Notes under the pieces: model-generated
Database searches by the model: none
The model's input: the letters and a program-made list of their open reading frames with translations, nothing else
What the model was told of the DNA's origin: nothing
DNA from: Gyrodactylus bullatarudis
Taxonomy: Eukaryota > Platyhelminthes > Monogenea > Gyrodactylidea > Gyrodactylidae
Assembly: GCA_012064415.1 (NCBI GenBank)
Contig: SSNU01000055.1
Location: 930,001-994,000 of the forward strand
Reading direction: 5' to 3'
DNA: 64,000 nucleotides
Program-made: the position numbers and the translations under genes
In this document: positions 1 through 12,000 of the stretch, piece by piece
How positions within the stretch are numbered: position 1 is the stretch's first letter
How the letters are laid out: every line of letters starts with the position of its first letter

Positions 1-3000
1 GGTTTATTATCGAAATTTTCCAAGGTCTTAAAATGGTCATTTTTTGGACAATTGCCTCTAAGAAAAAAGTTTGGGTTTTGAAAAACATTCCATATTCGTT
101 ATCAACGCATTCTGAAACCATACAAAATTTCAGCAATTTAAGTAAATCTTCTCTGGGTCTTTGACAGGATCAAATAAAAAATACTTACCTTTTTCTCTGA
201 CAGCCTTTGTTTCCTAGGTAAAGTAAAGAATGAAAGAGTCAATTCAATGCCATCAACTGAATAATCTCACGATTGGCTTCGTTACACCATCAATGTTTAG
301 CTTAGGTTTCTAAGAAGGGAAAAAATGTTAATTAAATTCACTTGAACAAAGATGTAAATATGGAATTACCTTGACAATTTTTTCATTGGCCTTTTCTCCG
401 TCCTGTTCAGTCTTCTTTGTAAATAAATAAGTAATATATAATATTTTTAGATGACAGGAGTCCCATCATCAGAGGTATCACTTACATTTTCTGTATTCTC
501 ATCAGTGACTAGGATGTCCTAAATTATGTGATAGACTATCACTGATAGTTAGGTTTATCTTGGAAGATTTATAAAGCTCAGGATCCTTTAAAATGATTCT
601 GCTATTCAGAATTTAATGCAATCCTTAAACCTACTAGTCGATGTGTGGTCACAGTTAATTAGGTGTGAGAAGACAATCTTCATCAAGTTAGATTTCATAT
701 GGATTCAGTAATTACCGGTGACCACACATCGGCTTGTAGGTTTTATGTCTAAAATAACTGAAACTTCTACATTGTAGTATTAAATGCAATATTATTTTTC
801 TTTTTTAACCCTCTCGATACCGGAGGTCGTATACGACCTCGCAACTTTAATTCCAATTAAATCCTAACTTAAATCATACTGTATATCATACTATATAAAT
901 CATGTATATTGCAATAAAACTTAATTTCATTGTAACTATGAATTGCTATTTATAAAATGAAATATATTTTGCATTGATTATGCAATAATTAGCACCTTTT
1001 TTAAGGTTTCAATGTTGTTGTTAAGGCATCTATATTTTTTTGTTTTTTTCCGTACAATTAATTTTTTATAATTAGCCATAGAAACATGGGATTCTTAGGA
1101 TCAATTAAGAAATAGTTTATACATGCATATACCTATCATACACTTTTACGTCATTGGTCTGATAGAAGATATTTTTGATTTAAAACGAGGTCGTATACGA
1201 CCTATCGGTATTCAAAGGTATAGAAAATGGAAAGTGAATTCGATGTTAAGACAACAAGAAATGGCAAAGTATACTCTCTTGTTTTGATACCAAATACAGA
1301 CAAATCAGATGATGAAATAGATATGAATGACGAAGATTCAAATGAAACAAATGTTCATTATGAAATGGAGTCTGACGATTCTGATTCAAATTCTGACGAA
1401 CAAATAATTCCCTTCAAAGGCAGATCACGCTTGAAACAGTATTTACCATGTAAGCCAACAAAATGGGGCATCAAAGTATTTTCTAGAAATGGGAAAGATG
1501 GATTCATGCACGATTTTTTCATTTATGACGGAAAAAGCCCTACTCTTCAGAATAGTTGCGGTATGTCATCAGGAGATTACGTATTGAAGGTCTGTGAAAC
1601 TTTACCTGAAAATGCGAATCACATTGTATGCTTCGACAATTATTTTACAAGCATTCAGTTGCAGAAGTCTTTGCTTGAAAGAGGAATTCATAGCACAGGA
1701 ACTGTAAGGACAAACAGGCTCAAGAAGATAGGTAAAGAGCTACAAACGGAAAAAGAACTAAAAGTTAAAGGTCGTGGCTCATTTGATCTACTTTACTCCG
1801 GAGAAGATAGATTATTTATTTTAAAATGGTTAGACAATCGAGCTGTGACTTTGACTTCAACATTTGCATCCAGTGAGCCTACTTCAATAATAAAATGATG
1901 GAACTCAAAATCAAAGAAAATTGAAAATGTCACGATGCCCTTCATTGTTCATAACTACAATAAAGGTATGGGAGCTGTGGATCTTTTTGATAGTTTTCAA
2001 GTTTTGTACAGAATCGAACATAGATCAAAATGTTGGTATATCTCTATATTCAAATGGATTCTTAATTCTTCAGTTATAAACTCTTGGCTACTTTATAAAA
2101 GGGAATGTAATGGATCTAACGGATCTTATGACTTTCCAACTTAAATTGCCTGATGAGTTGGTTGAAGATGCTAAAGCTCAATCGAGGAAGAGAAATTTAG
2201 AAAACGATGATGCTTCGAAGCCTCCAAGAAAATCATCCAGAGATATGGTAGAAGAGCTATCGAATCTTTCGAATGGAAGTATTGAAGCTGATTCAGGCCA
2301 CCTCCCTTTAAGAGTAGAACTTGATAAGAATAGAAGAACTTGTGTTATTTGTAAAAAGAAAAGTTATTGTTTTTGTACTATCTGTAAAAAGTTTCTATGT
2401 ATAAAATCTATAAATAATTGTTTCAAAATTTATCACGAAAGTTGATCAATAAATAAGTTGCTTACAAGTAATATGATATTGGATTTTGAATTTTTCTAGC
2501 GCATTGAATACCGATAGGTCGTATACGACCTGATCGAGATCAGTCAGAAGGAAACACCAGACAAGAAAACGATCGAAGAGAACATTTATCACAATAACAT
2601 AGAGAGTGTTGTTTCGAAAAAATGACTTGATAGGTCTATTCCTTCTGGTTGTGGTATCGAGAGGGTTAAACTCAGCTGTTGGTATTCTTCGTTTAGTACA
2701 AAAAGCTTCAGTTCTATCAGGCAGAATTAGAGCTAAATTTCATGTGATTTTTCTGGGCTGCTGGAAAAAAACCAATACCAAATAAAAATTTTTTATGATT
2801 TATCCAAGGGTTTTTAACCAATCATCATAAATCTTTTTCATAAAACAATAAAAAACCCTAGAAATCTTTTTTTAATATGCAATAAAACTATAGTTTAGTT
2901 TCCACTCACAGGTACATTCTTTTCATCTTTATTATTTATTGTTCCAGAAGCAACAATAGTCTTAATTAAAGAGGAAAAATTAAATTATCAAACACCTTTT

Positions 3001-6000
3001 ATAATCTCTGGTAGTAGTCTCACTGTATTTTCGGATTCTTTTCTATCGACAACGATTTCTAGTTTATCCTGAAAATCAGAATTCATCACTCATCGTTTTT
3101 TTAAATTGAACAAGGGAACAACAACAGTATTGTCTATAGGGATACAAATCACTTCTTTAGGCCTCAACTCAAACTGGTGTTACATTTGATTCAGAAGGCA
3201 AGTTTAAAGAAAGATATATATACTTGGACGAAATTTTGCAAAATTACTTAAATCGCACATCGATATGAAAAAACTAATCTCCAAGTATTTAAATATAATC
3301 CCACCGAATTTCGCTTCAAAATACCTTTCCATGCTTCTGGAATAAGATAAACAATTTTGTGAAAATTTTCAAATTTAGAACGTTTTTTGTTGTTTTATAT
3401 TTATAATTTCAACTTGGATTCACATTATTTCTTTACATAAAGTTGTGAAAAAGACTTAAATCCTTTTAAAATTGTTTTTTCAATAGCTCAAAACGAAATT
3501 TTTCTTATTTTTCATGAATATTACAATTTTGATAGGTCAAATTAATTAATTAAATTTGAAAATTTTCACAATTTTGTTTATCTTATTCCAGAAACATGGA
3601 ACGGTATATTGAAGCGAAATTTGGTGGGATTATATGTAAATACTTGAAGATTAGTTTTGGGCGATTTAAGTAATTTTGTAAAATTTCGTCCAAGTCTAAT
3701 ATAGACTTGAACCAAATGAACTTTTCAAGGTTAGTACATTAAATTTAGGTTTTATTTGCTAGAATCGTATTCTTTCGTCATGTTTTACAAACGAATTCTA
3801 TCTTAATAGGCCTAGATAATATTTCCAGTTGTCAATTCTCAGATCCAATAATAAATTATTGCTTGTATGATGATTAATGTTCTCTACATGAATTAGCATA
3901 ATAATAATTATCTAGATTATTCCGTGGCTATTCCAATGAATGTAGACTCATAAATTTTATAAATTCAGATAATGCCTCAAATATATTTTAGAGAACGAGA
4001 CATGGGAATTGTCAGCCATTGGAGTATTTTTAACCCAAAAAGTTTAATTGATTCAAAATAAGATCTGGTCATAATTATTTTCGAAAATGATTTGAATTAA
4101 ATCACCCTGGAATCTTCATCAATATCACTCACGCTACAGCCACTATCGGGTCCATTCGGGGCTCTATCTTCAACACTCTTAAGAGAAAATTCATTCTACA
4201 TGTCAGAAATCGTGATCAGATAAAACACTCAAGGATAAATGTGTTAATACGTTAGCAAAACACTGGATTTCTGTTTTTCCCGTGTTTGGTTTTCTCTATC
4301 GTTAACTAGTTGATTAATTCTAATTAGAAGAGAACTCTCTCAGATTAGAGATTATTATTTTTCGTTTAATCTATAAATACATTACCTTGGCTTTAAAAAT
4401 GTGTTGACCAATCTGTATAGTGAATTGACAAGTTTTTTTGGATTAAATCTATGTTAGAATTTTCAGGATCTCACCTCTTTCTTCTTGATGGACTTGAAGG
4501 CTTCCTTGATCTGAATAGGAACATGGTAAACATTAAATTTCTATCAGGTGAAGTAAGTGAAAAACGTTAAATATAGTCAATTTATTTATTAATATCACTG
4601 ATGGTGATTTTAAAATTTTTTGCAGCTCTTTTTTCTATTTATGAAATTTGGGTGTCTGTGAGCTGAGATAATGAGCAAAAACCGAATTTTCTAAATATCG
4701 AAAAACATCTCTTAAACTTTTGACATTTAATAAAAGATTAAAAAACATTAGAGTAATAAATTCTATACCATCTGAAAGTAGAATAAATTTTGATCGTAAT
4801 GGTTCTATTTTTATTTATCCCAAAAGGTTTTGAGACTGTTGAGAAAAAATGAAAAGATTAAAATTCTTGCTGCTCAAAACAAAATTATAAATTGGCAATA
4901 ATGATACTTTTGATGAAAGTATTGGCGAAGTTGAACATTGGGCAGTGTTGAATTCAGCTTTTTGGTAAAAGAAGAAAGTTGAATTAAAAATTATAACAAA
5001 AAATTATTTCTAATCTGATGCATAGCCTTATTATCGTATGGGAGCTGAATTTCATTTTTTCGATCATTTTCACTACTTGAAAATCATTGAAATTTCGATT
5101 ATTATAATAATTATTCAAAATCTCTCGAAAATGGGGAGACTGTCGATAATTTACTTTATTATCTAATCTCGATCCTGAAAATCAACTTTTGATCACTCTC
5201 TCACTTTCAAATCAATAAAAATTTTCAGTTCAAAGTTCGAAAAAATGAGATCTTGGCGCCAAATCGAAAAAATGGCCATATTTTTCATAAAAATAATTTT
5301 TTTCTTCAACTGGTAAAAGCGGGCAACATAAGTAGAATTCCAAAAAATCTTTAAAACATTGGAATTCTTGATGAAATCATCGAGTTTTTCGTAAAAATCA
5401 TTGAATCCCAACTTAATATCAGCCAACTTTTGATAAAAAACATTAGAATTGAAAAATATATGCCTAGTGTATATAGTGGTCGAATTAATATGTGGGCCAC
5501 TTCAAATATTCTAAATTCTCGATTTATTTTAAACAATATTATTTTCAAATAAACACTGTTAGATGCACAAGAAAATTTTCTATCAAATAATAATTGAATG
5601 AATTTTTCTATCATCGTATATTTCCCTATAAAGGTAAAAATACTATTTTTCATTGAAAATCAAAACGAAAAAATATGTGGTTCACTTTTTATTAACCTAA
5701 AAATTCTCCTTTCTTCTCAATTATTTCGAAACTTCTTTTTGTCATTGAACTTATAAAGGGTCTCACATCATCTTCAGTAAATTCGGACCACTTTTTTAAA
5801 ATTTCACACTTGAGTTCATCGATGTTTTGAAATTGCCTCCCATTCCCATAAACTCTCTGAGATAAAAGTCCCCATAAGTTTTCTATAGGATTAAGGTCCG
5901 GACTTTTAGCTGGCCAATCAATATAATCAATTTCATTATCATTCAGCCATTCAATTGTTGATTTTGAAGTATGACATGGTGCATTGTCTTGTTGGAATAC

Positions 6001-9000
6001 AAGACATTCATTTTTGAACTCATTTTTATAAATTAAAATGGCATCAGTCAAAATATCTTGATATTTTTCTGAGTTCATTTTGTTATTGATTATGACCAGG
6101 GGTAAGGTTCCTTTAGAATATACAGCTCCCCATACCATAATCGAAGCTCCACCATGTACGCGATTCAGTATTTTTCTAGGAGCGTCCCCATTCGGACACC
6201 AATGATAACTCAAGCCATCAGGTCCATCCAAATTAAATTTCTTCTCGTCTGTGAATATGACTTTGTCCCAATTAATTCTTTGGGCCAATTTATCCTTGAT
6301 CCAATCAACTCGAAATTTCTTATTGTGTTCTGAGAGTTTCGGGGTTTTTTTCGACTTTCTCCAAGACATTTTCAATTTCTTTTTTACACAGTTTTGAATA
6401 GTTCTTACATTCACACTCAAATTCAAGATCGATTTTACCTGATTACAGTTCATAAATTGTTTAGATACAAGTTTTCTTATCTGACCCCTCTGCGAATTCG
6501 TGATAATTGCTTTTCGACCTGGTTTCTTGAGGGTTTTCTTGTAGGTACAGCCGTGAATAAATCTGTTAATGGTTGTGGCTGAACATTTGAATCTTCTTGA
6601 AATTTCTCTACTTGAAACTCCGGTATTTTTCAGAGATTTTATGGTCTCGAGCTCATGATCTGTGAAACGACAATTATGATGATGCATTTAGTCGGTTGTA
6701 AATTTTACTTATGGATAACTCTAAAATAATGCATATAAATTAAAAATATCACCTAACCTTAGTTGTTTTGAGCAAATAATGATCAATATAGCAGAAATAA
6801 AAAGTGAACCACATATTTTTTCGTTTTGATTTTCAATGAAAAATAGTATTTTTACCTTTATAGGGAAATATACGATGATAGAAAAATTCATTCAATTATT
6901 ATTTGATAGAAAATTTTCTTGTGCATCTAACAGTGTTTATTTGAAAATAATATTGTTTAAAATAAATCGAGAATTTAGAATATTTGAAGTGGCCCACATA
7001 TTAATTCGACCACTATAGTGATGTTGAATTAAAGTCTGGTTGAAATCTACATTATAGATTTCGAAGCTTCTTCATCTTTAAACCAAACTTAACCCTGTTA
7101 GCATCTGTGATTTTAATGAACATTTTTTCCTACAAAATACTCACTGAGGGTCTTTTCTTCTTGTTGATCTAAAGAAACTGAGTTAAACCGAAAATTGGAG
7201 ATATCTTTTTGAAAAAGTGTCTCACAGAATCCTTGAAATTTGAAGAGTTGCCTTTGATCTTTGAGAAAAAAGAGATATAAACAATCAATTTGGTTTGGGA
7301 ATATTCCAAAAGGCATAACTCACAAATTCTTCCTCTGATGCTCTCATCTGAAATTTAATTTTAAAACATTGAGATATTTTAAAATGGTGAGCAGGTGTAA
7401 ACCCAATTGAGTAGTCAAATTACATAAGCTTACCTCAAAGAGTTAACTCAATGATTTAGCTCAATGAATAAAGATACTCACAGACATTTCAATCTGTCCT
7501 ATATTGATCTGGAATAGTTTTTATTTCACTGGTGTGAGTATTCTTCATGGCTGGATAAAACATACTTTTGGTGCTTTTGTAACATTCTAGATAGAAAAGA
7601 AAGACATCACTTTCTACTCTCCTTATCTCAAAGATTCAGATATTTTGATTTATTTATCGAATAGCTTTAAAGTCTTTCAGCAAAATAACTAATCTAGAGA
7701 TTTTATCATCACTGATCTATTTTCGGTATGAAATCAAAATATCAGATTATTCGAAAGCTTCTCTCTCATCGTAGCAAATCCTCTGGTTCATTCTTTTCAT
7801 GCAAGTAATAGCAAGTAATTTGATTTTTTTGTTTTTTCTTTGATCAAAAAAAAAAAAATAAATTCACTTGTTTTTCTTCCATGCATTCAAACTACGATTT
7901 TATTTAATCAAAAAATATGTTCTGATGAGAACAGGTGGAATAAAAATATAAGCTATATATTCACACGTCTTCTAAATCCTCACTAATAAATCTTTGATAA
8001 AAAACTTCAATCTAAATGTTTCTTATTTTAATAACTCAATTATCAGAGATATAAACTTCATATTTTTCTACAGATAGTCAAAAAGTTCTTAGAAGTAAAG
8101 AAATTCCGAAAAAAAATTTCCACCTAACAAAAATTTGGCCGATTTCGAATATGCCCCACTTCTTCAACCTATTATTAATATTTGAAACAATGTAGGCGAA
8201 GAATTTAAATTTGGCCAAATAAACTGAGAAAAACCTGGCCTTCACCAAGAAAAAGTAAAACTTTTTAATTTTGGATCATTTTCCTTTATCAAAAAATTAA
8301 AAATTTTTCGATTCACTACAATAACGACGAATCTCTGAACATTAAAATGCGAATTCGAATTCTTTGTCTAAATATCAGCATTTAATTGCTTCAAATCTTT
8401 GATATCGAAGAAATATTTGAGCTCAAAAGTGCCTTTCTCGAAATTCCAATGTTGCTTGGTTCAATCTTATAATAAATTTTTATATTTTTGAATTATTCTA
8501 TCGTTCGAAAATGTTTTGATTAAAAACTATAATACTCCAAGAGTTCTCTTCTGGATTAATCTAGGGGGAAAAACTTGGTTTATAAATCCTACATGAAGAA
8601 ATTTAGGAAATCCATCCTTACAAAAAACCATAAAAGTATTTCTCGACTTTATAGAGAAACAATACATTATTTCCTGTGGGAAAATTATTCTTTTCGGATC
8701 ATTTGGCGCTGATAAATCTGTCAAGGAAAATCTATTAATTCATCATTAGCCAAAGTTATTTCTATTGTTTTTAATAAATCATCACACAAGTCATCAGAAA
8801 GATCTTTTTTATTAGTTTTTCGTATCAATGTCAAGCTGTAGTTTTAATCAACTTTTTTTCAATTAATCCTTTACAGTAAAATTTGTTTTATTGGAACATC
8901 TTATTATTATTGGAACACGAGTAATTACTAGGGCGACCAGAAAAAGGCATACTTTATGATGAAAAAAGGCAATTTTTAATTCTGAAATTGGCAAATTCAT

Positions 9001-12000
9001 AAAATCGAATGTTTCTCACGAGAAGCATCCCAAGAAGATATCTGCTGAAAGCGGACTTAAAGGAGATCTCATTAAAAATCCAAAAAGTAGCTTTAACAAC
9101 ATAGTAAAGCATAAATGTATATTCATATAATCAAATATCTCTCACAAGTAGTGATTTAAAAAAATTAATCAATTCTTCAAGCCTTTCAAGTGAATAGAAT
9201 GAGAATGAGATGTTGAGTTGGATAAGCCATTTCTATTGGCTGTTTACCGAGTCCCCCCTAATATTAGATTCAGACAATGAAAATTTAACTAAGATCAAGA
9301 TAAACAAGGATAAAAAATTTGCACAATCCTTGAAAAAAATGAAAAAGCAATCCTTTTTAAAAAAGGCAAAAAAAAGGCAAGCCTCCTCGAAATAGGCAAA
9401 AAAGGCAAACTAATTTCTCTTATTAATAGGTTTAGAAAAAAAAGGACTGAATTTTTAATATTTTCAAAGTATTTTAGACTCACTCTCAAAAAAGGCAAAA
9501 AAGGCATTTTGGTCGCCCTAGTAATTACCAATAACCCCCCCCCCCTAATTAAGTATTATTTATCTCGACCAATCAGAATGCAGCAAGTGATTTCTATACA
9601 TTTAGATAGGAAAATAAGTAGTTTTTGTAAAAATGAAAGCTGCCTAGAAAGATGGTTCCAATCTAACCCCTCGAGATAATAAACTTACATTTTTCTCCTT
9701 GTTGTTATCCTCAAGGTTGCTAATATCAACAAAGCTTTCTCTGAGAAAACTTTCTCTCCTTGGCCGAGATTTACTTCTGACAATGTCTGAGGGATTCTCT
9801 TCTGTTGGTAAATCTGTTTATAGAAAATGTAGATTTTGCATTAAATTGTGGTTTCACTGGATTCAGCAATGTATCGCCAAACATTCGACGGGTATGATTT
9901 CGATGATAAACAGTCATAAAATTCGATGAGTTTTTGATTTTTTTATAAAATGGAATTGAAAATTTATCAAGAATCAAAAACTCATCGAATTTTATGAGGA
10001 CTGTTTTTCAATTAAATTGTATTTCTGACAGCTATCATTTTCATGTATCAAAATAAAGTATTTCTAAAATTACTGATACTACTTGATTGTAAACATACAA
10101 AACCTTATATAAAATTTTTGAGAGTATCTTAAAATTGAATAAGTAACAAGCTGTTTCTGAAACTCTTAAAAATCTAGATGAATACATTTTAAATTTATAA
10201 TCAAAACTAACAGGTAACATCATTGGAACCTTCATAGGTTATCTTTGATGGCTGGTTAGTTCTTTCTTCTCCTGAATCGAATTGAATAAAATTAAAATTA
10301 TTTTTTTCAATTTTATTATAAAAAAGTTAAAATTTCTTCTAGTCACCATACAAGTGTATTAGATATTTTCATTCTATAATTTTTGAAATTATTCCTGAAC
10401 CATTTCTTCAACTGTATCAATTTAGTCATGAGAAATTAAAAAGTTAAGAAAATTAACCAATAAAAACTGGTTATACTATTGACCAATGAGATTTGAGTTA
10501 ACCAAAATTCAATAAAATGAATGAATGTAGTGGTTTTTTGGTCAATCCTTCAAGCTGTTAATATAAAAACAGTATAGAAATAAAGAATTTTGGAGTACAA
10601 TAAATCATTATCACAGAGAAACAAGAAAATTACCCAATAGAATATCATCATCATTTGTCTTGAGGAGTGTATCAAATAATTCAAATATTGAATTGATATC
10701 ACCTTCATCCTGGTTCAGATTTCCTCTTCTATCTTTAGCTATATTTTGTGGGTTTATTATTAATTCCTCTCTTAGAGATGAGAAAACCTCGAGAAAAAAA
10801 TAAGTGGAATTTGGATATCCTATTTTAGGAATAAACAAACCGAGACAAAAAAAATCAGACTGGAAGCAGAAAAATGCACGGTCAGACATGACATTTTTCA
10901 AAGCTTTGTTCATGAATTAATTACCTTTTATTATTATAAAGTTCAAGTTTCCTTAGAGTAACAAATCAATTCCATAAAAACTCGTATTTCTCCATAAAAT
11001 ATAACGGAATTTGTAGAGAATCAAGCAGCAAGAAAAATATATTGAACTAAATGTTTTATATTTTTCTTCGATTTGCTAAACTGGGGTTGAAAACTTTAAT
11101 TTTTGAATTTCCGCCAATAACTTTTACTACGAGAAATCACTAAATTTGATTGGAATAATTTCGTTGTAGTTTTAAGAATCATTTGGAAAATAGGACAAGA
11201 GAATGATACAAAATTAGCATTTTCTCAATTCATCAGGTTTTCTTTTCTAAACACGGCACAATTTCTTTTATTAGAACCCCCATCTACTTTTATGATGCTT
11301 GAAAAATACAAAAATGAAAAACCCCGGAGTGTGTTAATCACAAGAGTGTTGTTAGATATCTTTTTCAACTTTTTTGACACACCAATATCTGAAAGGAATA
11401 ATGACTGATCTGAGCCATCATCGTTATCGTTATCTGTCTGTCTAGCGATATTTTGACTCGACTGAGTAGCGAAAGGATGCTTTATTTATTCTCTAAATAC
11501 ACATCACTCATTGATTGATTAACTCACCAGGTTCTTTGCTTTTAGAAAAAAGGTTTTTTTTCAAAAATCAGTCATCTAGTTTTCCAAGCTACCTGCCTGT
11601 AGGAAACAACAAAACTTGTACTCACTTATTTCTAGGACATTTGAATTATGGCTAATTTCGCGAAACCAGTTACCGCTTGTAGCCTCGAAACGACTGGAAA
11701 ACATATTAAAGTAATTAGAAAAAATTCCGAAATTTATTCAATCTGACCAAAATAAGGCCAATTTTTGGATTTCGAACTTCTGAACCAAAAATTTTCATTG
11801 ATTTCGATGATTTGAAGCAGCTAAGTGATGATATTTGGGATCAACATTAGACAAAGAATTCGAGATAACAAAGATCCTACTGTTTCCGAGAAAAGTTGAA
11901 CTTCCAGATTTTGGATAATTTGCCTTCGTGATAATCGAGAAAATCAAATGGTTCGACTTCCCACAGTAATGAAGAATTTCAGTGAACTTCTGCAGGTAAA

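Larger units (their letters stand above)
809..2665 (+). mobile_element. piggyBac element, internally deleted and decayed
   Basis: TTAA target duplications at 805-808 and 2666-2669 flank matching inverted termini CCCTCTCGATACC (809-821) and GGTATCGAGAGGG (2653-2665), the hallmark of piggyBac. The element is 1857 bp and carries one broken transposase. It is inserted between exons 2960-2910 and 518-486 of the minus-strand micro-exon gene, in opposite orientation, and would be removed by splicing. Confidence 0.95.

Noticed and set aside
5351..5653. ORFs inside the Tc1 inverted repeats (also 6836-7018)
   Set aside because: The same peptide appears in both arms because the arms are identical. There is no coding evidence beyond that, and the real gene is between them.
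6394..6582. Plus-strand ORF within the Tc1 transposase
   Set aside because: Antisense shadow of an intact, recognisable transposase.
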